From contig CAJUCU010000025.1 in assembly GCA_910585335.1 (NCBI GenBank), positions 1 through 16,870 of the forward strand: 16,870 bases of DNA, given 5' to 3'. The DNA comes from an uncultured Bacilli bacterium. GTDB taxonomy: Bacteria; Bacillota_I; Bacilli_A; RF39; UBA660. Each line of letters opens with the position of its first letter. Position 1 is the first letter of the stretch. Below the pieces are notes generated by a model. The model was not told the origin of the DNA and ran no database searches. It saw nothing but the letters and a program-made list of their open reading frames with translations. The translations under genes and the position numbers were made by a program. Below, piece by piece: positions 1 to 7,585 of the stretch.

Positions 1-26
1 GAAATTGTTTAGATGTGAGTTTAAAC

Positions 27-53
27 ATTCAAAATTTATTTTGAATTTTGTTC
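27..53 (+). terminator. Possible intrinsic terminator of an upstream gene
   Basis: An 8-bp perfect inverted repeat (ATTCAAAA at 27-34, TTTTGAAT at 39-46, 4-nt loop) is followed by TTTTG. The stem is entirely AT-rich apart from one G-C pair, so it is weak. It would fit the end of a gene lying to the left of the window, but no coding sequence is visible before it. Confidence 0.3.
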
Positions 54-148
54 TTGGGACAAATTTGAATATTGAAGTATATATTTTTATGCTATGTGAC
101 ATTATTATAAATTCCAATTTCATCTTTTCACTTTCTCAGGTCGATATC

Positions 149-176
149 TTGTTCTTTCCTTTTCTTGTGTTATAAT
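149..176 (+). promoter_or_regulatory. Sigma-A type promoter of the desulfurase-ABC operon
   Basis: TTGTTC at 149-154, a 16-bp spacer and TATAAT at 171-176, with an extended -10 TG at 168-169. The predicted transcript starts near 183, right at the AGGTG ribosome site (183-187), so the leader would be only about 10 nt. Confidence 0.7.
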
Positions 177-193
177 ATGTTTAGGTGATGGAT

Positions 194-1327
194 GTGATAT
201 ATTTAGATTATTCAGCGACTACTCCTGTAGATAGACAGGTGCTAGAAAGTTTTGGGTTGGTTGTAGAAAACTATATTGGAAACCCTAACTCTTTACATAG
301 GCTAGGAGTTGAGGCTAAAAAATTAATGGATGCTTCTACTCGGCAGATTGCTGAAATTTTGAAAGTAAGACCAAGTGAGATTATTTATACAAGTGGGGCA
401 AGTGAGGCGAATAATACTGCCATTAAAGGTGTTGCCTTACGTTATCAAAATAGAGGGACTCATATCATTACAACCAAGCTTGAACATTCTTCTGTTTTAG
501 AGCCCATTCATTATTTAGAGACTTTGGGTTTTCAGGTTAGCTATGCTCCTTTGGATTCGTTTGGACGTGTTGATATAGAAGGACTTGAACAATTGATTTG
601 TGATGATACCATTTTAGTTTCTATTGCTAGTATTAATAGTGAAACTGGTATTTCACAAGATATTTCTCAAATTGGTAAAATGTTGAAGAAATACCCTAAG
701 ATACTTTTTCATAGCGATATGACGCAAAGTATAGGTAAAGAAAAAGTGGATTTTTCTTTTGTTGATCTTGCTAGTATGTCTAGTCAAAAATTCTATGGAT
801 TAAAAGGGAGCGGTGTGTTATATAAAAAAGATTCGGTTGTGATTGAACCACTTATTCATGGTGGAAAGAGTACAACTGTTTATCGTAGTGGAACACCAGC
901 TTTAAGTACAATTGTCGCTTTTGCTAAAGCTTTAAGACTTTCTTCTGAGCATTTTGTAGAAAATAGGAAAAAGGTTGAAGATATTCATGATTATTTGATT
1001 TCTCATTTAGAAAACATAGAAGCTATTCACATCAATAGTAATTCGTTTTCTGTTCCGCACATTGTTAATATTAGTATTCCAGGAGTAAAGCCAGAGACAA
1101 TGTTGCATGCTTTAGAAGAGGAAGATATTTATATTTCAACACAAACTGCTTGTAGTGATCATTTTCATTTTTCTCTTGCTGTTTATGCTGTCACAGGAGA
1201 GGAGAAATATGCCAAGTCTAGTATTCGTATTAGCTTATCCCATTTAACTACGAAGGAAGAAATTGATCAATTTGTAAAAGTATTTACGGATAAAGTTTTT
1301 TACTTGACACAACTTGGAGGGGTGTAG
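194..1327 (+). CDS. Cysteine desulfurase-like PLP enzyme (NifS/IscS family)
   Basis: Class V aminotransferase-fold enzyme. The family removes sulfur from L-cysteine as an enzyme persulfide for Fe-S cluster or thio-tRNA synthesis in the cytoplasm. I chose GTG 194: AGGTG at 183-187 sits 6 nt upstream and the protein then begins with the family-typical IYLDYSATTP; upstream in-frame GTG 185 and ATG 188 overlap that ribosome site. Visible motifs (numbering from 194) are the cofactor region TSGASEANNTAIKG, HSDMTQSIGK, the PLP lysine K199 in SSQKFYGLKGSG, and a mobile-loop cysteine C320 in TQTACS. Length of 377 aa is normal. The residue before the PLP lysine is Gln where IscS/NifS proteins usually have His, and the Cys loop (ACSDHFHF) departs from the usual SACTSG. 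No thiI, iscU or sufU lies beside it; an ABC transporter follows 1 nt after the stop. The sulfur acceptor is therefore unknown. Confidence 0.87.
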   Translation: MIYLDYSATTPVDRQVLESFGLVVENYIGNPNSLHRLGVEAKKLMDASTRQIAEILKVRPSEIIYTSGASEANNTAIKGVALRYQNRGTHIITTKLEHSSVLEPIHYLETLGFQVSYAPLDSFGRVDIEGLEQLICDDTILVSIASINSETGISQDISQIGKMLKKYPKILFHSDMTQSIGKEKVDFSFVDLASMSSQKFYGLKGSGVLYKKDSVVIEPLIHGGKSTTVYRSGTPALSTIVAFAKALRLSSEHFVENRKKVEDIHDYLISHLENIEAIHINSNSFSVPHIVNISIPGVKPETMLHALEEEDIYISTQTACSDHFHFSLAVYAVTGEEKYAKSSIRISLSHLTTKEEIDQFVKVFTDKVFYLTQLGGV

Positions 1328-1328
1328 T

Positions 1329-2024
1329 ATGAAATTAGAAATTACGAATTTATCTAAAAAATATGGAGATAAAGAAGTATTTGAAAACGTCAATTTTACA
1401 TTTCAAGAAGGGAAGATTTACGGATTGATTGGACGGAATGGAAGCGGGAAAACTACTTTCTTTAACGCAATTAATGCTGATATTGATATTGATTCGGGTG
1501 ATATTTTATTAGATTTTAATAAAATTCAAAACCAAGATGTTGGCTATGTTTTGGCTACACCTAATGTGCCAGAGTTTTTAACAGGAAAAGAGTTTTTAAC
1601 TTTTTTTCTAGAAATTAATAAAGAACATATTCAAAATCCGAAAACGATTTCTGAGTATTTTCAAATGGTTCAAATGACAGAAGAAGACCAAAATAAAATC
1701 ATGAAAGAATACTCTCACGGGATGAAAAATAAAATGCAAATGTTGATTCATATCATTAGCAATCCTAAAGTATTACTTTTAGATGAACCTCTTACTTCTT
1801 TTGATATTGTTATGCAGGAAGAAATGAAGAAGTTACTAAAGCAAATTAAGACTCAACATATTTTGATTTTTTCTACACATATTTTAGGAATTGCTATTTC
1901 TTTATGTGATGAAATTGTTATTATCCACGATAGAAAATTAGAACTGATTGAAAAGAAGAATTTGAATCAAAAAGATTATAAAAATAAAATTATTCAAAGT
2001 TTGAGGAATGAGAAAAATGATTAA
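1329..2024 (+). CDS. ABC transporter ATP-binding protein
   Basis: A 231-aa nucleotide-binding subunit of an ABC transporter. Walker A is GRNGSGKT (about residues 35-42), the signature is the variant YSHGMKNKM seen in many small Gram-positive exporters instead of LSGGQ, Walker B is VLLLDEPLTSFD and the H-loop is FSTHIL. ATG 1329 is the start because GGAGGGGTG at 1317-1325 lies just upstream, overlapping the end of the desulfurase gene. The gene overlaps the next one by 8 nt, so ATPase and membrane protein are translationally coupled and very likely form one transporter. The short 231-aa ATPase with an SHGMK signature fits two-component export or multidrug/antimicrobial-peptide type ABC systems. 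The substrate cannot be told from sequence. Confidence 0.9.
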   Translation: MKLEITNLSKKYGDKEVFENVNFTFQEGKIYGLIGRNGSGKTTFFNAINADIDIDSGDILLDFNKIQNQDVGYVLATPNVPEFLTGKEFLTFFLEINKEHIQNPKTISEYFQMVQMTEEDQNKIMKEYSHGMKNKMQMLIHIISNPKVLLLDEPLTSFDIVMQEEMKKLLKQIKTQHILIFSTHILGIAISLCDEIVIIHDRKLELIEKKNLNQKDYKNKIIQSLRNEKND

Positions 2025-3597
2025 TACATTAAAAATTGCTTTTCAAATTGATATTACTTCTGCGATTCATTCCTTTCTTTATTTATTGCAACATACTCCT
2101 TTTGTTAAAGAGTTCGTCTCTGATTCTGTTCATCAAAATGAAAAATTAAAACGTTGTCTTTCTTTCTTTTCTAGTATGTTTCTTTTAGGACGTATGGTTT
2201 TAGGGAAGTTTCTCTATTTTAGTTTTATTTATGCTACTTTGTCCTTTTTTCTAAAGGATTTTAATGGAGAAGTTTTTGCTCATACCTTTTTTTTCCTTTC
2301 TGTCATTGGAATGCTCATCAATTATACAATACTCTCAGTTGGTAAAAAGAAATATTATGCTATTATTTTAATGAAAATGGATGCTAAAAAATACACGTGT
2401 GCTTCTCTTTTTTATCATTTGCTGACAACGTGGTTATTCAATTTTCTATGCTTATTCATATTTCATGTTTGCTTTTTTCAGTTTGATCTTTCTATTTTAT
2501 TTTTTTTACCCTTATTTGTCGTTTTTATGAAAATAATAGGGGAGGCCTTACATCTTTATTGTTATAAAAAGTTTGGGTTCGTCCTTTTCCATCATCCCCT
2601 TCCTTATTTTATTATTCTAATATTAGGTTTGATACTTGCATTCTTACTTCCTTATTTTCAAATTATACTACCATTTACGAGTTATTTTTTGATTTTTATT
2701 CTTTTGTTATTACCAGCATTAGTAGCACTTTTCTATATTTTAAAAATAGACGATTATGATTCTATTTATCGAAAAATTAATACCATGAACTCTGTTATGA
2801 ATCAAGGGGATGCGGTAGCTTATAGTAGACAGATGGCAGTCGATATTAAGCAAAAAGATTATCGAATCGATGAGAGGAAATTAGTTGGTAAAAGTGGCTA
2901 TGATTATTTTAATACCATCTTCTTTTTAAGACATCGTATTATTCTTTCTCATTCAGCACATCTTTATGCTTGCGGGTTTTTCCTTTTCTTTTCTGGACTT
3001 ATTATTTATCTTTTGTGTTTTCCTACTGATCATTTAAAATTAGAAATACTTCATACGATTAAAGATCATTTTGCTTGGATTATTTTAATTATGTATTTTA
3101 TCAATCGTGGTGCCATCGTTACAGAGGCGATGTTTTATAATTGTGATAGAAGTATGCTTACTTTTCCTTTTTATAGACAATCTAGCGTTATTTTAAACGT
3201 ATTTAAACAGAGATTAAAAACATTAATACATATTAATTTAACTCCTGCTATCGTCATTGGTGTGGGTACTGTTTTCTTATTCTTTGTTTTAGAAGGGAAA
3301 TTTTTTCTGACTTCTATCTTTGTCTTACTTTCTATTCTTTTACTCAGTGTTTTCTTTTCTGTTCATCATTTGGTAATTTATTATTTATTTCAGCCTTATA
3401 ATGCTCAAATGCAAATGAAAAGTTTTTCCTTTTCTATTATTCGTTTTCTTACTTATTTTATTTGTTATTTGTGTCGAAATATTTCACTTTCTCTTCCATG
3501 GTTTTCTTTTGCCATTATGATTTTTACTATCATATATATTATTATAGCCTTAATTTTGGTTTATAAGAAAGCTTCCCATACTTTTTGTTTACGTTAA
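2017..3597 (+). CDS. Polytopic membrane protein, probable ABC permease partner
   Basis: A Phe/Leu/Ile-rich integral membrane protein of 526 aa with about 10-12 hydrophobic segments. They fall in two blocks split by a hydrophilic stretch around residues 245-310 (IDDYDSIYRKINTMN onward), suggesting two fused membrane halves. I prefer ATG 2017 over ATG 2008, because GAGGAA at 2003-2008 is then 8 nt upstream. The 8-nt overlap with the ATPase gene is the main evidence for its role as the permease of that transporter. I recognise no family signature. It ends with a basic tail (YKKASHTFCLR) after the last helix. Export is a guess from the ATPase type. Confidence 0.75.
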   Translation: MINTLKIAFQIDITSAIHSFLYLLQHTPFVKEFVSDSVHQNEKLKRCLSFFSSMFLLGRMVLGKFLYFSFIYATLSFFLKDFNGEVFAHTFFFLSVIGMLINYTILSVGKKKYYAIILMKMDAKKYTCASLFYHLLTTWLFNFLCLFIFHVCFFQFDLSILFFLPLFVVFMKIIGEALHLYCYKKFGFVLFHHPLPYFIILILGLILAFLLPYFQIILPFTSYFLIFILLLLPALVALFYILKIDDYDSIYRKINTMNSVMNQGDAVAYSRQMAVDIKQKDYRIDERKLVGKSGYDYFNTIFFLRHRIILSHSAHLYACGFFLFFSGLIIYLLCFPTDHLKLEILHTIKDHFAWIILIMYFINRGAIVTEAMFYNCDRSMLTFPFYRQSSVILNVFKQRLKTLIHINLTPAIVIGVGTVFLFFVLEGKFFLTSIFVLLSILLLSVFFSVHHLVIYYLFQPYNAQMQMKSFSFSIIRFLTYFICYLCRNISLSLPWFSFAIMIFTIIYIIIALILVYKKASHTFCLR

Positions 3598-3614
3598 AAA
3601 TTGATTCTTAAAAG

Positions 3615-3637
3615 ACAAGAGGGTTCTTGTTTTTTTT
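3615..3637 (+). terminator. Short intrinsic terminator after the ABC permease
   Basis: Stem ACAAGA (3615-3620) / TCTTGT (3625-3630), loop GGGT, followed by a run of Ts to 3637 and a second T run at 3641-3647. The stem is only 6 bp, so some read-through to the prepilin gene is possible. Confidence 0.55.
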
Positions 3638-3696
3638 ATCTTTTTTTGGTAAAGTTAAATTATAACTATTTGTTAATTATAGAATAGAGGAATTGT

Positions 3697-5418
3697 ATGA
3701 AGAGTAATAAGAATAATAGGGGATTTACTTTAGTGGAGCTTTTGGCAGTGGTTGTTATCTTTGGTATTATTGCCACTATTGCCATTGCAGGGATTAGAGG
3801 AGTTTTAAAGCGTAGTAAAGAGAGTTATTTAGATGCACAATTGAAGATGGTTATCTTGGCTGGTCAGTCTTATTATGCGGATCATCGAAGTCATTTACCT
3901 AAAGTAATTGGTCCTATTCATGAAGTGGATTTAGAAACACTTGTTGCCTTAAAATATATTGATCCAGTAAAGGATGCTAATGGGGTAGACTGTGTTACTG
4001 AAAATGGAACCAATAAAAGTAAAGTGATGGTTCAGAAAGTGAATGATAAAGAGTATAAGTATCGTGGTTATTTATATTGTAGTGGTAAAACCAGTGGTAC
4101 ACTAGATAATGAAAAGCCAGTTATTACTTTGTCGCCTATGAAAACAGATCGAGTAGAGTCTAGGGCAGTTACTGTTATGCTTAAAGTAGTGGATAATGAA
4201 GAAGTTTTGAGTTATCGCTATATTATTTATAAAGATGGCAAAGAATATCGAGATACTGGATATCAAACATATAAGAAAGAAGTCGCTATTCGCTTAACGG
4301 AGACTGGTGTTTTTCAAATTAAAGCTTATGCTTATGATACTAGTGGAAATGCTTCTAATATTACTAGTCTGGATTATAAAATCGATATTCCAAAACCAGA
4401 GTGTAATCATATTTTTGTCGATGCAGCGGGAGTTTCTGAAAAAACTTGGCAAAAGAATAATGTTAAAATTACAGTGTCTAATCGTGATTCTAATATTGAA
4501 AGTTGGACGTTGAAGGATGTCATTTCCGATAATGGGGCCAGTATTGCTACTACTAGAGTGTTAGTTAAAAGAACGACTAGTAATGAACGAGATTTTGTTT
4601 TATCGCTCAATGGGCAACATAAACTAGTTATAGAAGCTTATAACAAAGCAGGAGAGTCTTGTACTAGAGAAGTTGGTACTTATTATATTGATAAAGAACC
4701 ACCTCGTATTTTAAAAATTGAAAACCCAACAAATGGGGCGGCAACATCTAAACCATTTTCATTGAAACTTACAGGTGAAGATCTTCATTCTGGTATTGAT
4801 TATTGGCAATATAGATATAATGGTACTGAGTGGAGAACTTATGCTGATTCTTCTAAAAATACTTTTGAAACAACACCTTTTTCTGCTATTCGAGATGAAA
4901 AAGTTTATATTCGTGCTTGTGATAAAGTTGGCAATTGTTCTTCTGGAAGTGATAGTACACATATTCATATTGTTCCACCACCACCTTCTGTTTCACTTAG
5001 TCAGGGGCATTCTTTTGGGTATTGGCTTTGTGCCACATGTCGAACTAGTTGTCATAGTAGTCGGGTACAGAGTGGGGGAACCTGTATGCTTGATAAAAAT
5101 GGAAAGTATGGAAATGTAATGATTAAAATTGATTTTTCTTATAATAGTAATACAGCTAGTTTCCATTGGGAAATCATTCAGGGAAATCAAACTTTTATTG
5201 GTGTTAAATATTTTGTTGGTATTAGAGTAATAAAGGATGGTATTTCGATTAGTGATCAACGTATCAAACATGAAAGTTCTAGCTGGGGGACAAGTTCTCA
5301 TAATAGTGGGACTATTACAGTTAATAACCTTGGACCAGGCGTTTATCGCGTAGAGACTTATGGTAATAGTCAAGAGCCTAATTTTGGTATTTATTATGGA
5401 GATTTTACGATTAATTAA
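3697..5418 (+). CDS. Large prepilin-like surface protein with Ig-like modules
   Basis: 573 aa. The N-terminus is a classic type IV prepilin signal: short basic leader MKSNKNNRG, cleavage after G9, F10 at mature +1 and E14 at +5, then a hydrophobic helix to about residue 32. Pilins of this class are cleaved and N-methylated by a prepilin peptidase and assembled into envelope filaments. A pilin-like globular part runs to about residue 135 and contains a possible Cys pair. Two or three Ig-like beta modules follow, marked by their starts: DNEKP (137-141), C236 onward, and DKEPP (332-336). A PPPP linker (427-430) leads to a C-terminal domain with Cys 445, 448, 452 and 463. The protein is several times the size of a major pilin, which suggests a tip or minor pilin or an adhesive pseudopilin. 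No ATPase, platform or peptidase gene is in this window. AGAGGA at 3686-3691 is the ribosome site. Confidence 0.85.
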   Translation: MKSNKNNRGFTLVELLAVVVIFGIIATIAIAGIRGVLKRSKESYLDAQLKMVILAGQSYYADHRSHLPKVIGPIHEVDLETLVALKYIDPVKDANGVDCVTENGTNKSKVMVQKVNDKEYKYRGYLYCSGKTSGTLDNEKPVITLSPMKTDRVESRAVTVMLKVVDNEEVLSYRYIIYKDGKEYRDTGYQTYKKEVAIRLTETGVFQIKAYAYDTSGNASNITSLDYKIDIPKPECNHIFVDAAGVSEKTWQKNNVKITVSNRDSNIESWTLKDVISDNGASIATTRVLVKRTTSNERDFVLSLNGQHKLVIEAYNKAGESCTREVGTYYIDKEPPRILKIENPTNGAATSKPFSLKLTGEDLHSGIDYWQYRYNGTEWRTYADSSKNTFETTPFSAIRDEKVYIRACDKVGNCSSGSDSTHIHIVPPPPSVSLSQGHSFGYWLCATCRTSCHSSRVQSGGTCMLDKNGKYGNVMIKIDFSYNSNTASFHWEIIQGNQTFIGVKYFVGIRVIKDGISISDQRIKHESSSWGTSSHNSGTITVNNLGPGVYRVETYGNSQEPNFGIYYGDFTIN

Positions 5419-5472
5419 GGGGCATTTATTATACTAAAATAGAAGTTTATTACATATATTAAAATGGGAGGT

Positions 5473-5540
5473 AAAGTCAATTTATCTCCTTATTTTATAT
5501 CGCTTTTCTTTCTCTGGCCAGAGGGGAAAATTGACTTTTT
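5473..5540 (+). terminator. Long inverted repeat, probable terminator/attenuator after the prepilin gene
   Basis: Left arm AAAGTCAATTT (5473-5483) is the exact complement of right arm AAATTGACTTT (5528-5538). The pairing continues inward past one A-A mismatch through four pairs, two of them G-U. A T run ends at 5540. Inside lies a 12-bp palindrome CTCTGGCCAGAG (5512-5523). The left arm can instead form a local hairpin, GGAGGTAAA (5467-5475) with TTTATCTCC (5481-5489), which excludes the long stem. The right arm also contains the -35 box of the next gene. Confidence 0.55.
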
Positions 5541-5559
5541 ATTAAAAAAATGGTATAAT
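5531..5559 (+). promoter_or_regulatory. Strong promoter of the glucosaminidase-like gene
   Basis: TTGACT (5531-5536), 17-bp spacer, TATAAT (5554-5559), with extended -10 TG at 5551-5552. The predicted start is near 5566. The -35 hexamer lies inside the right arm of the inverted repeat that ends the prepilin gene. Confidence 0.85.
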
Positions 5560-5583
5560 TAATTTGTTTTTAAGGAGTGTAAT

Positions 5584-6276
5584 ATGAAGAAATCAATTGT
5601 AGTTAGTGGTGTACTTTCCATTATTGCCATTGTTATGATTGCGATTGCTATGACACTGCAAGTAAATAAAGATTATGGAAAAATAGATACAAGTAGCGTA
5701 ATTGCGCTTAATCAAGTAGATATTAAAAATATGGCTTCTGCTAATAGGGTAATTGAAACGCCTAAAGAAGATGTAATTGAAGCAGAAAAAATAGAAGAAG
5801 TTCCAATGGAGGTTGCCTCTCAAGCTGTAGAGCCAGAGCCACCACAACCTGCTAGAGTGGAAGTTTATGATAATTTAACCATTGAGGAATTAAGTGCTAA
5901 ACTAGATAGAAACTTAAAGTCAACGATTGCTGGAAAAGGAAATTTAGTTGCTACACATGCATTAGAGTTGGGTGTGGATCCTTATGTGGCTACTGCTATT
6001 ATGCTACATGAGACAGGCTGTAATTGGAAATGTAGTAATCTAGTTATTAGTTGTAATAATGTTGGTGGACAGAAAGGTGCTCCAGGATGTGGAGGCGGAA
6101 GTTATAAAAGTTATCCAACTTTAGATGCTGGAATTCTAGGATTTATTGATAATTTACATAGAAATTACTATGCAAAAGGACTTACTACAATAGAATCGAT
6201 TGGTCCTAAATATGCCCAAAGTTCTACATGGGTTTCTAAAATCTATTCTTATGTTGAAAAAATTAGGGCTAGTTAA
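5584..6276 (+). CDS. Membrane-anchored glucosaminidase-like cell-wall hydrolase
   Basis: 230 aa. An uncleaved N-terminal membrane helix (about 7-25) is followed by a Glu/Pro-rich extracellular stalk to about residue 95 and a lysozyme-fold domain of roughly 130 aa. The domain shows the GH73/glucosaminidase pattern: ATAIMLHETG, with E143 as the likely catalytic acid, then CNNVGGQKG (compare NNLFGIKG in the family), a Ser/Tyr-rich YKSYPTLDAGILGF segment, and YAQSSTWVSKI near the end. Such enzymes cleave the glycan strands of peptidoglycan during growth or division. Several cysteines around the active site (HETGCNWKC, ISC, PGCGG) are unusual for a Gram-positive exported enzyme and may form disulfides. 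AAGGAG at 5572-5577 supports ATG 5584. It appears to be a single-gene unit with its own promoter and terminator. Confidence 0.78.
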   Translation: MKKSIVVSGVLSIIAIVMIAIAMTLQVNKDYGKIDTSSVIALNQVDIKNMASANRVIETPKEDVIEAEKIEEVPMEVASQAVEPEPPQPARVEVYDNLTIEELSAKLDRNLKSTIAGKGNLVATHALELGVDPYVATAIMLHETGCNWKCSNLVISCNNVGGQKGAPGCGGGSYKSYPTLDAGILGFIDNLHRNYYAKGLTTIESIGPKYAQSSTWVSKIYSYVEKIRAS

Positions 6277-6282
6277 GCAATA

Positions 6283-6317
6283 AAAAAACGTTTCTTTGAA
6301 AAAAGAAGACGTTTTTT
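6283..6317. terminator. Bidirectional terminator between convergent genes
   Basis: A 15-bp stem (6283-6297 with 6302-6317, one bulged G at 6308) closed by a GAAA loop (6298-6301). It has a T run on the right for the plus strand and an A run on the left (Ts on the minus strand). It lies between the stop of the wall hydrolase (6276) and the stop of the minus-strand gene (6320). Confidence 0.85.
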
Positions 6318-6319
6318 AT

Positions 6320-6781
6320 TTACTTAGCAAATTTATAAGCTTCATGTTTATATAGTTCACTTTTTACCAATCCTTTTGTACTAAAATTTACTTTACTTTT
6401 ACAAATATCAGGACTCAAATAAAGTGCATTTTCGCTAAGGGTTAGTACTTGTTCTATATATTGGAATGTCTCATCTGGATATTCCTTTTTTTGTGTTAAT
6501 TGACAATAAAAATATTCCGTGAATAAGTTGAATGCTTTTATTTGAACCTCTCTATTACATGCTAGAATATTTGAAAAATTATCCTCTTCATTAAATACAA
6601 AACGCAAGAATTTTTCGAATGATTCTGTACTGATGTTACGTAAATATTTTGTCCTTAATTTTTGATAAAAGTCTTCATAAATCCAAGGTATTTGTTCTTC
6701 TATTCCTTTAGCGATATCATTGTTACTAGATGGTACTGATATATTTTCCTTATCGATGATAAATTGTAGTTGGTCCTTCAT
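6320..6781 (-). CDS. Hypothetical soluble protein
   Basis: A 153-aa protein I do not recognise. ATG 6781 is chosen because AAGGGGGG (6799-6792) lies 9 nt upstream. The longer in-frame ATG at 6817 falls inside the predicted -10 box and cannot be on the transcript. The protein is acidic in the first half, rich in Phe, Tyr and Glu, with no signal peptide, membrane segment or known catalytic motif. It has two isolated cysteines (ILACN, DICKS). It looks mainly helical (for example STESFEKFLRFVFNEEDNF). It stands alone, transcribed against both neighbours, with its own promoter. Confidence 0.65.
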   Translation of the reverse strand: MKDQLQFIIDKENISVPSSNNDIAKGIEEQIPWIYEDFYQKLRTKYLRNISTESFEKFLRFVFNEEDNFSNILACNREVQIKAFNLFTEYFYCQLTQKKEYPDETFQYIEQVLTLSENALYLSPDICKSKVNFSTKGLVKSELYKHEAYKFAK

Positions 6782-6812
6782 TGTGAATTTTCCCCCCTTG
6801 ATTTGTTTTTCT

Positions 6813-6842
6813 ATCATAAAGAGTAAAGTGAGTTTTTGTCAA
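6813..6842 (-). promoter_or_regulatory. Promoter of the minus-strand hypothetical gene
   Basis: Read on the minus strand: TTGACA at 6842-6837, 18-bp spacer, TATGAT at 6818-6813. The transcript would start near 6806, before the ribosome site at 6799-6792, which decides the ATG at 6781. Confidence 0.75.
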
Positions 6843-6916
6843 TACTAAATAAAAGAAATAATGGTTACTTTTTTCTGCTATTGCATATAATGAACTAGGT
6901 AGAAATTGCCGAAAAC

Positions 6917-6945
6917 TTGACAAAATATGTTTTTTTTGCTATAAT
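6917..6945 (+). promoter_or_regulatory. Consensus promoter of the large structured RNA
   Basis: TTGACA (6917-6922), exactly 17 bp, TATAAT (6940-6945), with an extended -10 TG at 6937-6938. Both hexamers are perfect, making this the strongest promoter in the window. The predicted start is near 6951. No ribosome-binding site or convincing ORF follows. Confidence 0.9.
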
Positions 6946-6950
6946 GTAGT

Positions 6951-7585
6951 ACGTAATTGATGGCACACTATTCTAGTCAGTTACTTTATTATGAAGACGG
7001 GAATAAACCACCGTTAAAGAGCACATCTGTGAAACCTTTGGTGTTTGCTTCTTACGCCCAGTTTGGGGTGGATGCTGGAGGGTTAGGATATTGGGCGTCC
7101 GTAATGGCATACGATAAACGACCCAATATCTGTGGAGACCTATCTTTGTGGTAAGCCTATACGCCAACCAAAAAACGTTATATTTTAGGCTGACGGACTT
7201 ATTACGATTTAGGATTAAACCTACTATGTGGCGAAAGCTATGAGTAGCGTAGCTTGTCTTGAGTGAAGATGTTGGGATAGTTGAACGGCTCTAGGGTCTT
7301 TGGCCGAAGTCCTTAAAGCTGCGATTTGAAATCATCTTTGCAAAAAAGAATTAATAATAAAGTCTGGTGAGGAAATCTCCTAGAGTGATGTCACTTGGGA
7401 TTGCAGTGGGCACTAAGTGGTGATCAAGCCATACCTTCGGGTATTAACTTCTAGAAATGGGGAACCGCATAATTGGTAACGATTATGTAGAAGTTAGGGA
7501 AATCCTGCTTGACCTAAGGCTCAAAGTTTACCAAGTAGATGGCCATTTATTTTGAAGTTAAGCAAAAGAAATTTTGCTTTTTTTT
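6951..7585 (+). ncRNA. ole: Large structured non-coding RNA, probable OLE RNA
   Basis: About 635 nt lie between a consensus promoter and an intrinsic terminator, with no coding signal and a visibly higher GC content than the neighbours. Many local helices can be read: UGUGGC-GAAA-GCUAUG (7227-7242), AUACC-UUCG-GGUAU (7431-7444), a 9-bp helix 7445-7453/7488-7496 with inner helix 7468-7473/7482-7487, AGCCTA/TAGGCT (7154-7159/7186-7191) and GTCCGT/ACGGAC (7097-7102/7193-7198). OLE (ornate, large, extremophilic) RNAs are about 600 nt, occur mostly in anaerobic or extremophilic Bacillota, and lie just upstream of the gene for the membrane protein OapA that binds them. Length, lineage and the adjacent four-helix protein all match. 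OLE complexes localise to the membrane and are linked to cold, alcohol and magnesium stress responses. The main alternative is another giant RNA class such as ROOL, but those are not paired with such a protein. RNase P, tmRNA and 6S do not fit by size or motif. Confidence 0.83.
7560..7585 (+). terminator. Intrinsic terminator of the large RNA
   Basis: Stem AGCAAAA (7561-7567) / TTTTGCT (7572-7578), extended by A7560-T7579, GAAA tetraloop, followed by an uninterrupted T run to 7585. It separates the RNA from the downstream membrane-protein gene. Confidence 0.88.

Noticed and set aside
4775..5373. Out-of-frame plus (4775-5119) and minus (4993-5373) frames
   Set aside because: They lie wholly inside the prepilin-like gene and have the repetitive composition of a shadow frame, with no start signals.
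6782..6817. N-terminal extension of the minus-strand hypothetical protein to ATG 6817
   Set aside because: The ATG falls inside the predicted -10 box and lacks a ribosome site; ATG 6781 has a strong one.
6957..7154. 65-codon plus-strand reading frame inside the large RNA (and an antisense one at 6973-7167)
   Set aside because: No ribosome-binding site before the ATG, unusual composition for this genome's proteins, and it lies over paired RNA elements; better explained as non-coding.
6951..7585. RNase P RNA, tmRNA, 6S RNA or ROOL RNA as identity of the large RNA
   Set aside because: It is too long for 6S, tmRNA or RNase P and lacks the RNase P GAGGAAAGUCC core and a tmRNA tag frame. ROOL has similar size but is not associated with an adjacent four-helix membrane protein.
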